64,000 nucleotides of DNA from Streptomyces sp. YIM 121038 (GTDB taxonomy: Bacteria; Actinomycetota; Actinomycetes; Streptomycetales; Streptomycetaceae): positions 3,720,001 to 3,784,000 of the forward strand of contig NZ_CP030771.1 in NCBI RefSeq assembly GCF_006088715.1, given 5' to 3'. The position numbers were made by a program, and so were the translations under genes. The notes beneath the pieces were generated by a model that was not told where the DNA came from, did no database searches, and was given only the letters and a program-made list of their open reading frames with translations. Each line of letters starts with the position of its first letter. Position 1 is the stretch's first letter. Positions 1 through 8,294 of this stretch are shown here, in pieces.

Positions 1-591
1 GGGATCGTCGCCAACAACGGCATCCTGTTCTCGGAGTCCGCCCAGAAGGGCGCCCACTTCATCGAGCTGTGCGACCAGCGCGGCATCCCGCTGGTGTTCC
101 TCCAGAACATCTCCGGCTTCATGGTCGGCAAGGACTACGAGGCGGGCGGCATCGCCAAGCACGGCGCCAAGATGGTCACCGCCGTGGCCTGCGCCCGCGT
201 GCCCAAGCTGACCGTGGTGGTCGGCGGTTCGTACGGAGCGGGCAACTACTCCATGTGCGGCCGGGCCTACTCGCCCCGCTTCCTGTGGATGTGGCCGAAC
301 GCCAAGATCTCCGTGATGGGTGGCGAGCAGGCCGCTTCGGTGCTCGCCACCGTCAAGCGCGACCAGCTCGAAGCGCGCGGCGAGCCGTGGTCGCAGGAGG
401 ACGAGGAGGCCTTCAAGGCCCCCGTCCGCGCGCAGTACGAACAGCAGGGCAGCGCCTACTACGCCACGGCACGCCTGTGGGACGACGGCGTCATCGACCC
501 GCTGGAGACCCGCCAGGTGCTCGGCCTGGCCCTGACCGCGTGTGCCGGTGCGCCCCTGGGCGAACGCGGCTTCGGCGTCTTCCGGATGTGA
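1..591 (+). CDS. Acyl-CoA carboxylase carboxyltransferase (beta) subunit, C-terminal part (methylcrotonoyl-CoA carboxylase type)
   Basis: The reading frame is open from the first base, so the N-terminal part lies before the window; 196 residues are visible. It is the carboxyltransferase half of a biotin-dependent acyl-CoA carboxylase, which moves carboxyl from carboxybiotin to the acyl-CoA. The visible part carries the CoA-carboxylase C-domain motifs [29 protein letters not shown] and [17 protein letters not shown], a pattern typical of 3-methylcrotonyl-CoA carboxylase beta subunits, and ends in RGFGVFRM. The biotinylated alpha subunit starts 14 bases later, and HMG-CoA lyase and an acyl-CoA dehydrogenase follow, so leucine breakdown is the likely pathway. 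Substrate specificity is inferred from motif and context. Confidence 0.93.
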   Translation, partial: GIVANNGILFSESAQKGAHFIELCDQRGIPLVFLQNISGFMVGKDYEAGGIAKHGAKMVTAVACARVPKLTVVVGGSYGAGNYSMCGRAYSPRFLWMWPNAKISVMGGEQAASVLATVKRDQLEARGEPWSQEDEEAFKAPVRAQYEQQGSAYYATARLWDDGVIDPLETRQVLGLALTACAGAPLGERGFGVFRM

Positions 592-605
592 GGGGCAGAC
601 ACGGA

Positions 606-2651
606 ATGAGCATGTTCGAGACAGTCCTCGTGGCCAACCGGGGCGAGATCGCCGTCCGCGTCATCCGCACGCTGCGCTCCCTCGGCGTCCGCTCGGTGGC
701 CGTCTTCTCCGACGCGGACGCCGACGCCCGGCACGTGCGCGAGGCCGACACGGCCGTGCGCCTCGGCCCGGCGCCCGCGAGCGAGAGCTACCTCTCGGTG
801 GAGCGCCTCCTCGCCGCGGCCGCCGCGTCCGGCGCCCGGGCGGTCCACCCCGGCTACGGCTTCCTCGCGGAGAACGCCGCCTTCGCGCAGGCCTGCGCGG
901 ACGCCGGGCTCGTCTTCATCGGGCCGCCCGCCGCGGCGATCGACCTGATGGGCGACAAGATCCGCGCCAAGGAGACCGTGCGCGCGGCCGGGGTCCCCGT
1001 GGTGCCCGGCTCCTCGGGCAGCGGCCTCACCGACGCCCAGCTCACCGCCGCCGCGCGGGAGATCGGCACCCCGGTCCTGCTCAAGCCGTCCGCGGGCGGC
1101 GGCGGCAAGGGCATGCGCCTGGTCCGCGACGCCGCGCTGCTCGGCGAGGAGATCGCCGCCGCGCGGCGCGAGGCGCGCGCCTCCTTCGGCGACGACACCC
1201 TGCTCGTCGAGCGCTGGGTCGACCGCCCCCGGCACATCGAGATCCAGGTCCTCGCCGACGCCCACGGCAACGTGGTGCACCTGGGCGAGCGCGAGTGCTC
1301 CCTCCAGCGCCGCCACCAGAAGATCATCGAGGAGGCGCCCAGCGTCCTGCTCGACGAGGAGACGCGCGCCGCGATGGGCGCCGCCGCCGTCGAGGCCGCG
1401 CGCTCCTGCGGCTACGTCGGCGCGGGCACGGTCGAGTTCATCGTGCCGGGCAGCGACCCGTCCTCGTACTACTTCATGGAGATGAACACCCGCCTCCAGG
1501 TGGAGCACCCGGTCACCGAGCTGATCACGGGGCTCGACCTGGTGGAGTGGCAGCTGCGGGTTGCGGCGGGCGAGCCGCTGCCCTTCGGGCAGGACGACAT
1601 CACGCTGACCGGGCACGCGGTGGAGGCCCGCATCTGCGCCGAGGACCCGGCCCGCGGCTTCCTGCCGTCCGGCGGCACGGTCCTGCTGCTGCGCGAGCCC
1701 TCCGGCGACGGCGTGCGCACCGACTCCGGCCTCAGCGAGGGCACGGAGGTCGGCAGCCTGTACGACCCGATGCTGTCCAAGGTGATCGCGTACGGCCCCG
1801 ACCGGGCGACGGCCCTGCGCAAGCTGCGCGCGGCGCTCGCGGACACGGTGATCCTGGGCGTGCCGACGAACGCGGGCTTCCTGCGGCGCTTGCTGGCCCA
1901 CCCGGCGGTGCTGGCCGGGGAGCTGGACACGGGCCTGGTGGAGCGGGAGGCCGAGGGGCTTGTCGCCTCGGAGGTACCGGCTGAGGTGTACGAAGCCGCG
2001 GCGCTGGCACGTATCCCCCACCCCGCCCCTTCCCGAAACCGGGGCTCCGCCCCGGACCCCGCTCCTCAAGCGCCGGAGGGGCTGAATTCGTGGGTCGACC
2101 CCTTCTCCGTACCCAACGGGTGGCGCCTCGGCGGCGAAGCCGCGTGGACCGTGCACCACCTCCGGGTACCGGGACACGACCCGGTCGTCGTCCGCACCCG
2201 GCTCACCGCCGAAGGCGATGTCGAGGTCGACCATGGGGGGTCCAGGGGGCGCAGCCCCCTGGTTGCGGGAAGGGGCGGGCTTGGGGAGCCCCCGGCAGGG
2301 CCCCACCGCCACCACCGCGCCGGAACCTGGCTCGGCCGGGACGGCGACGCCTGGGAGGTCCGGGACCACGACCCGGTGGAGGCCGCGCTCACCGGCGCGA
2401 CCCACGCGGGAGCGGACGCCCTGACCGCCCCGATGCCCGGCACCGTCACCGTCGTCAAGGTCGCCCCCGGCGACCGGGTGGCGGCGGGCCAGAGCCTGCT
2501 CGTCGTGGAGGCGATGAAGATGGAGCACGTCATCTCCGCGCCGCACGCGGGCACCGTCACCGAGCTCGACGTCGCCCCGGGCACCACGGTCGCCATGGAC
2601 CAGGTCCTGGCCGTGGTGGTGCCCGACGAGACCGCCGAGGAGGCGTCGTGA
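606..2651 (+). CDS. Acyl-CoA carboxylase biotin carboxylase/BCCP (alpha) subunit carrying repeat-derived inserts
   Basis: A 681-residue alpha subunit carrying the biotin carboxylase and biotin carrier of the carboxylase begun upstream. The N-terminal VLVANRGEIAVRVIRT, the ATP-grasp loop PSAGGGGKGM and the EMNTRLQVEHPVTE active-site segment mark the carboxylase domain; the C-terminal AMKMEH carries the biotinyl lysine. ATG 606 is chosen because it starts MSMFETVLVANRGE; ATG 612 is an alternative. The region between the domains is unusual: about residues 471-495 and 543-566 are low-complexity Pro/Gly/Arg peptides encoded by the two arms of a dispersed nucleotide repeat. The frame stays open through both. 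The stop overlaps the next gene's GTG in GTGA, indicating translational coupling. Confidence 0.93.
   Translation: MSMFETVLVANRGEIAVRVIRTLRSLGVRSVAVFSDADADARHVREADTAVRLGPAPASESYLSVERLLAAAAASGARAVHPGYGFLAENAAFAQACADAGLVFIGPPAAAIDLMGDKIRAKETVRAAGVPVVPGSSGSGLTDAQLTAAAREIGTPVLLKPSAGGGGKGMRLVRDAALLGEEIAAARREARASFGDDTLLVERWVDRPRHIEIQVLADAHGNVVHLGERECSLQRRHQKIIEEAPSVLLDEETRAAMGAAAVEAARSCGYVGAGTVEFIVPGSDPSSYYFMEMNTRLQVEHPVTELITGLDLVEWQLRVAAGEPLPFGQDDITLTGHAVEARICAEDPARGFLPSGGTVLLLREPSGDGVRTDSGLSEGTEVGSLYDPMLSKVIAYGPDRATALRKLRAALADTVILGVPTNAGFLRRLLAHPAVLAGELDTGLVEREAEGLVASEVPAEVYEAAALARIPHPAPSRNRGSAPDPAPQAPEGLNSWVDPFSVPNGWRLGGEAAWTVHHLRVPGHDPVVVRTRLTAEGDVEVDHGGSRGRSPLVAGRGGLGEPPAGPHRHHRAGTWLGRDGDAWEVRDHDPVEAALTGATHAGADALTAPMPGTVTVVKVAPGDRVAAGQSLLVVEAMKMEHVISAPHAGTVTELDVAPGTTVAMDQVLAVVVPDETAEEAS
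2015..2088 (+). repeat. Dispersed GC-rich element, left arm, inside the alpha-subunit gene
   Basis: This stretch matches the left arm seen intergenically at 45565-45661: a CCCGCCCCTTCCCGAAAC block, a short self-complementary GGGGCTCCGCCCC block, and CCTCAAGCGCCGGAGGGGCTGAA. Here it lies in frame within the carboxylase alpha subunit and is read as a proline-rich linker. Confidence 0.85.
2234..2300 (+). repeat. Dispersed GC-rich element, right arm, inside the alpha-subunit gene
   Basis: This is the inverted partner of the arm at 2015-2088: GGGGGTCCAGGGGGCGCAGC, then CCCCTGGTTGCGGGAAGGGG. About 145 bp of ordinary coding sequence separates the two arms. It is read as GGSRGRSPLVAGRGG within the protein. 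Confidence 0.8.
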
Positions 2652-3607
2652 CCGCCCCCGGCCTGCCCATGGCCGTCCCCGCGCGGGGCCTGCCGGCCCG
2701 GGTCCGCATCCACGAGGTCGGCGCCCGCGACGGCCTGCAGAACGAGAAGGCGACGGTCCCCACCGAGGTCAAGGCGGAGTTCGTGCACCGCCTGGCCGAC
2801 GCGGGCCTGACCACGATCGAGGCCACGAGCTTCGTGCACCCCCGGTGGGTGCCCCAACTGGCGGACGCCGAGCGGCTCTTCCCGCTGCTCGGCGACATCG
2901 AGGGCGTGCACCTGCCGGTCCTTGTCCCCAACGACCGCGGCCTGGACCGCGCGCTCGCCCTCGGCGCCCGCCGCGTCGCCGTGTTCGCCAGCGCCACCGA
3001 GTCCTTCGCCAAGGCCAACCTGAACCGCACGGTGGACGAGGCCCTGGCGATGTTCGAGCCGGTGGTGGCCCGCGCCAAGGCGGCACAGGACGCGCACGAC
3101 CACGTCCACGTGCGCGGCTACCTCTCCATGTGCTTCGGCGACCCCTGGGAGGGCCCGGTCCCCGTCGCCCAGGTCGTCCGCGTCTGCAAGGCGCTCATGG
3201 ACATGGGCTGTGACGAGCTGAGCCTCGGCGACACCATCGGCGTGGCCACGCCGGGCCACGTCCTGGCGCTGCTCGCCGCGCTCGACGAACAGGGCGTGCC
3301 GACGGACCGGATCGGCGTGCACTTCCACGACACGTACGGCCAGGCCCTCGCCAACACCCTCGCCGCGCTCCAGCACGGCGTGACCACCGTCGACGCCTCC
3401 GCGGGCGGCCTCGGCGGCTGCCCCTACGCCAAGAGCGCCACCGGGAACCTCGCCACCGAAGACCTCGTGTGGATGCTGCACGGCCTCGGCATCGAGACCG
3501 GGGTCGACCTCGGCCGCCTCACCGACACCAGCGTGTGGATGGCCACCCAGTTGGGCCGACCGAGCCCGTCCCGCACCGTGCGTGCCCTCTCCCACAAGGA
3601 GCCGTGA
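2648..3607 (+). CDS. hmgL: Hydroxymethylglutaryl-CoA lyase
   Basis: A 319-residue TIM-barrel lyase that splits 3-hydroxy-3-methylglutaryl-CoA into acetyl-CoA and acetoacetate, the last step of leucine degradation. The N-terminal metal/substrate motif RIHEVGARDGLQNEK, the HFHDTYGQAL metal-binding histidines and the cysteine-bearing signature GGLGGCPYA are all present. GTG 2648 overlaps the preceding stop, and the acyl-CoA dehydrogenase frame opens at its own stop, so the gene sits inside one coupled operon. The length fits the family. Confidence 0.96.
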   Translation: MTAPGLPMAVPARGLPARVRIHEVGARDGLQNEKATVPTEVKAEFVHRLADAGLTTIEATSFVHPRWVPQLADAERLFPLLGDIEGVHLPVLVPNDRGLDRALALGARRVAVFASATESFAKANLNRTVDEALAMFEPVVARAKAAQDAHDHVHVRGYLSMCFGDPWEGPVPVAQVVRVCKALMDMGCDELSLGDTIGVATPGHVLALLAALDEQGVPTDRIGVHFHDTYGQALANTLAALQHGVTTVDASAGGLGGCPYAKSATGNLATEDLVWMLHGLGIETGVDLGRLTDTSVWMATQLGRPSPSRTVRALSHKEP

Positions 3608-4773
3608 TCTCCATGGACCACCGCCTCTCCCCAGAGCACGAGGAACTCCGGCGCACCGTCGAGGCGTTCGCGAACGACGTGGTCGCCCCGAAGATCGGCG
3701 ACTACTACGAGCGGCACGAGTTCCCGTACGAGATCGTGCGCGAGATGGGCCGCATGGGCCTGTTCGGCCTGCCGTTCCCGGAGGAGTACGGCGGCATGGG
3801 CGGCGACTACCTGGCGCTCGGCATCGCCCTGGAGGAGCTGGCGCGGGTCGACTCCTCCGTCGCGATCACCCTGGAGGCGGGCGTCTCGCTGGGCGCGATG
3901 CCGCTGCACCTCTTCGGCACCGACGAGCAGAAGCGCACCTGGCTGCCGCGGCTGTGCTCGGGCGAGCTGCTCGGCGCGTTCGGGCTCACCGAGCCCGGCG
4001 CGGGCTCGGACGCGGGCGGCACCCGGACGACGGCGCGCCTGGACGAGGCCACCGGCGAATGGGTCGTCAACGGCACGAAGTGCTTCATCACCAACTCCGG
4101 CACCGACATCACGGGCCTGGTCACGGTCACGGCCGTCACCGGCCGCACCGACGCGGGCAAGCCGCTGATCTCCTCGATCATCGTGCCGTCCGGGACGCCG
4201 GGCTTCACGGTGGCGGCGCCGTACTCGAAGGTCGGCTGGAACGCGTCGGACACCCGGGAGCTGTCCTTCGCGGACGTGCGCGTGCCGAAGGCCAACCTCC
4301 TCGGCGAGCAGGGCCGCGGCTACGCCCAGTTCCTGCGCATCCTCGACGAGGGCCGCGTCGCCATCGCCGCGCTCGCGACGGGGCTCGCGCAGGGCTGTGT
4401 GGACCAGTCCGTGAAGTACGCCAAGGAGCGGCACACCTTCGGGCGGCCGATCGGCTCCAACCAGGCCATCCAGTTCAAGATCGCCGACATGGAGATGAAG
4501 GCCCACACCTCCCGCCTCGCCTGGCGCGACGCGGCGTCCCGGCTCGTCTCCGGGGAGCCCTTCAAGAAGGAGGCGGCCCTCGCCAAGCTCTACTCCTCGA
4601 CGATCGCCGTCGACAACGCCCGCGAGGCCACCCAGATCCACGGGGGCTACGGCTTCATGAACGAGTACCCCGTGGCCCGCATGTGGCGGGACTCCAAGAT
4701 CCTCGAAATCGGCGAGGGCACGAGCGAGGTCCAGCGCATGCTGATCGCCCGGGAACTGGGCCTGACGAGCTGA
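3604..4773 (+). CDS. acdH: Acyl-CoA dehydrogenase
   Basis: An FAD-dependent acyl-CoA dehydrogenase of about 386-389 residues that introduces the alpha-beta double bond in short branched acyl-CoAs. Family motifs are FGLTEPGAGSDAGG and KCFITNSG in the FAD/substrate region, RHTFGRPIGSNQAIQF, and the C-terminal IHGGYGFMNEYP with GEGTSEVQRML, whose glutamate is the usual catalytic base region. GTG 3604 overlaps the hmgL stop, while ATG 3613 gives MDHRLSPEHEELRR; either is possible. It closes the leucine operon. Isovaleryl-, isobutyryl- or butyryl-CoA specificity cannot be settled by eye. Confidence 0.95.
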   Translation: MISMDHRLSPEHEELRRTVEAFANDVVAPKIGDYYERHEFPYEIVREMGRMGLFGLPFPEEYGGMGGDYLALGIALEELARVDSSVAITLEAGVSLGAMPLHLFGTDEQKRTWLPRLCSGELLGAFGLTEPGAGSDAGGTRTTARLDEATGEWVVNGTKCFITNSGTDITGLVTVTAVTGRTDAGKPLISSIIVPSGTPGFTVAAPYSKVGWNASDTRELSFADVRVPKANLLGEQGRGYAQFLRILDEGRVAIAALATGLAQGCVDQSVKYAKERHTFGRPIGSNQAIQFKIADMEMKAHTSRLAWRDAASRLVSGEPFKKEAALAKLYSSTIAVDNAREATQIHGGYGFMNEYPVARMWRDSKILEIGEGTSEVQRMLIARELGLTS

Positions 4774-4814
4774 CCCGCCCCGTGGCCGAGGTGGGGGCCC
4801 TGCCGGACAACAGG

Positions 4815-4833
4815 GAAGGTTAGGTTAACCTAA
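4815..4833. promoter_or_regulatory. Iron box upstream of desE (DmdR/IdeR-type operator)
   Basis: The sequence GAAGGTTAGGTTAACCTAA matches the Streptomyces iron-box consensus TTAGGTTAGGCTAACCTAA at 16 of 19 positions. It lies about 57 bases before the start of a siderophore-binding lipoprotein gene. Iron-dependent repression by a DtxR-family regulator (DmdR1) is inferred. Confidence 0.85.
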
Positions 4834-4889
4834 GCACGATTTCCGGCCAGGACCCCGTCAGGGGGTTCCCTACGAAAGCAGAGACCCCC

Positions 4890-5930
4890 ATGTCCCGTCT
4901 CCCCCACCTCAGCCGCCGCGGCGTCCTCGCCGCGGGCGGTGCCCTCGGCCTCACCGCCGCCCTCGCCGCGTGCGGCGACGAGAAGGGCGGCAAGAGCAAG
5001 GGCGGCGGCGCCGGCAAGGACGGCGGGCCCTGGTCGTTCAAGGACGACCGCGGCGAGACGGCCAAGAAGGACTCCACGCCGAAGAACATCGTCGCGTTCA
5101 CCGGTGTCGCCGCCGCGCTGTTCGACTACGGCATCGAGGTGAAGGGCGTCTTCGGCCCCACCAGGACCAAGGACGGCAAGGCGGACGTCCAGGCCGGCGA
5201 CATGGACATCAGCAAGCTGACGATCCTCGGCAACGCGTGGGACCAGTTCAACATCGAGAAGTACGTGGGACTCCAGCCGGATGTCCTGATCTCGACCATG
5301 TTCGACGACAAGGGAACGCTCTGGTACGTCCCCGAGGCGTCCAAGGACAAGATCCTCAAGCTCGCCCCGAGCGTCGGCGTCTCGGTGTACGACCGCCAGA
5401 TGACCAAGCCCCTGGAGCGGCTGCTCGCCCTCGCCGAGTCGCTCGGCGCGGACGTGAAGGCCGACAAGGTCGTCAAGGCGAAGAAGCGGTTCGAGGCGGC
5501 GGCGGAGCGGCTGCGCAAGGCCGCGAAGTCCCGCCCCGAGATCAAGGTCCTGGTGGGCTCCGCGAGCGCGGACGTCTTCTACGTCTCCGGCGCGAACCTC
5601 TCCGCCGACCTGGAGTACTTCAAGGCCCTCGGCGTGAACATCGTCGAGCCGCCGGCGCAGGCCCTGAAGGCGAGCGGCGGCTGGTTCGAGAACCTGTCCT
5701 GGGAGAACGTCGACACGTACAAGGCCGACGTCATCATGATGGACAACCGCACCTCCGCCCTCCAGCCGGACGGCCTGGCGGACCAGAAGCCCACCTGGGG
5801 CAAGCTGCCCGCGGTGAAGGCCGGGCAGGTCATCCCGCGCGTGACCGAGCCGATCTTCTCCTACGCCAAGTGCGCGCCGATCCTGGAGGACCTCGCCGAG
5901 GCGATCGAGAAGGCCAAGAAGGTCTCCTGA
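4890..5930 (+). CDS. desE: Ferric-siderophore ABC transporter substrate-binding lipoprotein (DesE-like)
   Basis: A 346-residue periplasmic-binding protein of the iron-siderophore class, anchored outside the membrane. The N-terminus has a Tat-like SRRGVLAAGG segment and a lipobox LAAC with Cys28, followed by a Gly/Lys-rich linker. The body carries iron-complex receptor features such as TPKNIVAFTGVAAALFDYG near residue 70 and the C-terminal AKCAPILEDLAEAI. It stands between two iron boxes and directly before the desA-like gene, matching the desE position in Streptomyces, so ferrioxamine uptake is the likely role. A hairpin terminator follows. Confidence 0.93.
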   Translation: MSRLPHLSRRGVLAAGGALGLTAALAACGDEKGGKSKGGGAGKDGGPWSFKDDRGETAKKDSTPKNIVAFTGVAAALFDYGIEVKGVFGPTRTKDGKADVQAGDMDISKLTILGNAWDQFNIEKYVGLQPDVLISTMFDDKGTLWYVPEASKDKILKLAPSVGVSVYDRQMTKPLERLLALAESLGADVKADKVVKAKKRFEAAAERLRKAAKSRPEIKVLVGSASADVFYVSGANLSADLEYFKALGVNIVEPPAQALKASGGWFENLSWENVDTYKADVIMMDNRTSALQPDGLADQKPTWGKLPAVKAGQVIPRVTEPIFSYAKCAPILEDLAEAIEKAKKVS

Positions 5931-5942
5931 CCCGACGCCCGC

Positions 5943-6015
5943 GCCGGGCCCGCACCCGGTCCGGACCCGCACCGGACCCGGACCCGCACCGGGCCCACCC
6001 CCGGACCCGGCCCCA
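5943..6015 (+). repeat. Low-complexity CCGGACCCGCAC tract after desE
   Basis: Short imperfect direct repeats of a CCGGACCCGCAC unit fill the start of the desE-desA intergenic region. No reading frame of interest runs through it. Confidence 0.6.
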
Positions 6016-6035
6016 GGCCGGGCGCCGCCCACCCA

Positions 6036-6070
6036 GAGCCGCCCCTCCGCCGCCGCGGAGAGGGCGGCTC
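6036..6070 (+). terminator. Hairpin terminator after desE
   Basis: GAGCCGCCC CTCCGC, a four-base loop CGCC, then GCGGAG A GGGCGGCTC forms a long GC-rich stem with one bulged base. It lies before the desA iron box and so separates desE from the next transcript. Confidence 0.75.
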
Positions 6071-6113
6071 CTGCGTACCCGCCGCCTCGCGGACCCCTCC
6101 CGCCCCCTTGATT

Positions 6114-6142
6114 TGAACTTAGGTTAGGCTAACCTTAGTTCA
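6114..6142. promoter_or_regulatory. Iron box within a 29-bp palindrome upstream of the desA-like gene
   Basis: TTAGGTTAGGCTAACCTTA matches 18 of 19 bases of the iron-box consensus. The symmetry extends outward to TGAACT on the left and AGTTCA on the right, with only three mismatched positions over 29 bp. It lies 78 bases before the desA-like start, as expected for DmdR1 control of a des operon. Confidence 0.9.
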
Positions 6143-6219
6143 ACGTCGCGCCCCGGATTCCTCCCCGCTGTGCCCTGCCCCGGGGCGCGACCCCAGTCCC
6201 CTCACCTGGAGGACCGTTC

Positions 6220-7662
6220 ATGCGCTCGCACCTGCTCAACGCCACGACCACCGAGCGGTACCGCGCCTGCCTGACCGAGGGAGTCGAGCGCGTGGCCGCC
6301 GAAGTCGCCGCCGCCCCCCGGCCGTTCACCGGCACCCAGGCCGACGACCCGTCCCCCCGCGTCGCCGCCGTCGACCTCGACGCCCCGCTGCACGACACCG
6401 TGGCCGCCCTCGACGAACTCGACGCGCTGTATCTGCGCGACGCGGTCTCCTTCCACCACCCCCACCACCTCGCGGGCCACGAAGGGCCGGTCGTCATCCC
6501 GGCCGTCCTCGGCGAGGCCGTGCTGTCCGCCGTGAACGCCTCGCCCGACAGCCGGGACCGGTTCGCGGGCGCCGCCCTCATCGAGCGGCGCCTCGTCGAC
6601 TGGACGGCCGAGCGCGTCGGGCTCGGCCCCGCCGCCGACGGCGTGTTCGCCTCCGACAGCGAGCAGGCCGGCCTCCAGGCGCTGCTGCTCGCCCGCGAGG
6701 AGGCCGGGGCGGACGACCCGCGCGCCCTGCGCGTGTTCACCTCCGCGGCGGCCCGCCCCGGCGTCCGCAGGGCGGCGCACCTCCTCGGCCTCGGCCCCGA
6801 CGCCGTCGTCGCCGTCCCCGCCGACCGGGCCGGGCGCCTACAGGCCGTGGCGCTGGTCCGCGAGCTGGAGCGCTGCGCCCGCGAGGGCCTGGTCCCGATG
6901 GCCGTCGTCGCGACGGCGGGCACCGCGGACTTCGGCTCCGTCGACCCGCTGCCGCAGCTCGCCGAGGTGTGCGCGCGGCACGGCGCCTGGCTGCACGTGG
7001 ACGTCGCGCACGGCGGCGGGGCGCTCCTCTCGCGCACCCGGCGCCACCTCCTCGACGGCATCGAGCGCGCCGACTCCGTGGCGGTCGACTTCCACGCGTC
7101 CTTCTTCCAGCCCGCCGACTGCGCCGCGCTCCTCGTCCGCGACGCGGCGGCCCTGCGGCACGCGGCGGACCCCGCGGACCGCCTCGACCCGCGCCGCGCC
7201 GCCTGGGAACGCGCCCCCGGCCGGGCCGGGACGCCCCCGCGCGGCACCCGCCGCTTCGACGCCCTCAAACTCTGGCTGACGCTGCGCGTCATGGGCGCGG
7301 ACGCCGTCGGCGACCTCTTCGACGAGGTCTGCGCGACCGCCGCCCGCGGCTTCGACCTCATCGCCGCAGACCCGCGCTTCGACGTCGTGGCCGAGCCCGA
7401 TCTCGCCACCCTCGTCTTCCGCTACATCCCGGCCGCGATCTGCTCCCCCGCCGACATCGACCGCGCCAACCTGTACGCCCGCAAGGCCCTCTTCGCCTCC
7501 GGCGCGGCCGTGGTCGCGGGCACCAGGGCGGGCGAGCGCCAGTACCTGAAGCTCGTCCTGCGCGACCCCGGGACCACGGCCGCCGACCTGACCGCCGTGC
7601 TCGACCTGATCGCGGGCCACGCCGAGCAGTACCTGGGAGAGAGCCTTGACCGCGCCAGCTGA
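6220..7662 (+). CDS. desA: DesA-like group II PLP decarboxylase homologue lacking the catalytic lysine (probable pseudoenzyme)
   Basis: An intact 480-residue homologue of DesA, the lysine decarboxylase that starts desferrioxamine synthesis. Flanks agree with the family: MRSHLLN at the start, DALKLWLTLRVMGAD, and RANLYARKALFASG, ending GHAEQYLGESLDRAS. The active site is altered. The PLP-binding lysine expected in D-Y-H-K-S-F-F-Q-P is Ala293 in VDFHASFFQP (codon GCG, 7096-7098). The phosphate-binding S-G-G-T-Q-S-N motif is replaced by SDSEQAG (145-151). The ring-stacking histidine is replaced by Arg179. Asp261 of HVDVAHGG remains. No frameshift or stop is seen. Decarboxylation is therefore unlikely. 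The iron box upstream is intact and a desC-like gene follows. Confidence 0.88.
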   Translation: MRSHLLNATTTERYRACLTEGVERVAAEVAAAPRPFTGTQADDPSPRVAAVDLDAPLHDTVAALDELDALYLRDAVSFHHPHHLAGHEGPVVIPAVLGEAVLSAVNASPDSRDRFAGAALIERRLVDWTAERVGLGPAADGVFASDSEQAGLQALLLAREEAGADDPRALRVFTSAAARPGVRRAAHLLGLGPDAVVAVPADRAGRLQAVALVRELERCAREGLVPMAVVATAGTADFGSVDPLPQLAEVCARHGAWLHVDVAHGGGALLSRTRRHLLDGIERADSVAVDFHASFFQPADCAALLVRDAAALRHAADPADRLDPRRAAWERAPGRAGTPPRGTRRFDALKLWLTLRVMGADAVGDLFDEVCATAARGFDLIAADPRFDVVAEPDLATLVFRYIPAAICSPADIDRANLYARKALFASGAAVVAGTRAGERQYLKLVLRDPGTTAADLTAVLDLIAGHAEQYLGESLDRAS

Positions 7663-7692
7663 CCCCCGCGAGCCGCGCCAGGAGTCCGCCGT

Positions 7693-8289
7693 ATGAGCCC
7701 CTTCGGAACCCTCACCCTGCGTCCGCTCGACCCCTTCACGGACGCCCAGGTCATCCACCCCTGGGTGACGCACCCCCGGTCCGTCTTCTGGCCGATGTGG
7801 GGCGCGCGCCTCCACGAGGTGGAGCGCGCGTACATGCACGTCGCGGCCGAGGAGCACCACGACGCGTTCCTCGGTCTGCGCGACGGCGAGCCCGCGTTCC
7901 TGGTGGAGCGCCACGACCCGCGCCACGCCGGACCCGCCGGACCCGCCGAACCCGTCGGCCTCTACGAGCCCGAACCCGGCGACGTCGGCCTGCACTTCCT
8001 GGTCGCCCCGGACGCGGACCGCGACCCCGGCTTCGGCCAGGCGGCGCTCACCACCGTCCTGGAGCACCTCTTCGCCGACCCCCGGACGGTACGGGTCGTC
8101 GTCGAGGCCGACGCCGCCGACCACCGCGCGCGGGAGCTCCACGAGGTCGCGGGCTTCGTCGCGGCGTACGAGGTGCAGCGGCCGGAGCAGCACAGCGTGC
8201 TCAGCCTCTGCACCCGCGAGCGGTTCGAGGCGGCCGCCGTCCGCCGGGCCGTGGCCGCCCGCCCCGCCCTGACGGCGGCGCGCCCCTGA
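7693..8289 (+). CDS. desC: DesC-like GNAT N-acyltransferase of the siderophore locus
   Basis: A 198-residue member of the IucB/DesC acyltransferase family, which in desferrioxamine synthesis acylates N-hydroxycadaverine with succinyl- or acetyl-CoA. Typical stretches are LRPLDPFTDAQVIHPWVTHP at the N-terminus, ERAYMHVAAEEHHDAFLGL, and DVGLHFLVAPDAD in the core. An ATG at 7693 follows a GGAG ribosome site. It begins 30 bases after the desA-like stop and is presumably cotranscribed. In the canonical order desB would lie before it and desD after it; neither is present, so its hydroxylated substrate is not made by any gene in this locus. Confidence 0.85.
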   Translation: MSPFGTLTLRPLDPFTDAQVIHPWVTHPRSVFWPMWGARLHEVERAYMHVAAEEHHDAFLGLRDGEPAFLVERHDPRHAGPAGPAEPVGLYEPEPGDVGLHFLVAPDADRDPGFGQAALTTVLEHLFADPRTVRVVVEADAADHRARELHEVAGFVAAYEVQRPEQHSVLSLCTRERFEAAAVRRAVAARPALTAARP

Positions 8290-8294
8290 GACCG

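Noticed and set aside
2015..2300. Frameshift or assembly error in the carboxylase alpha subunit
   Set aside because: The frame is continuous from 606 to 2651, resumes normal family sequence between and after both arms, and the same arm sequences occur elsewhere, so insertion explains it better than an error.
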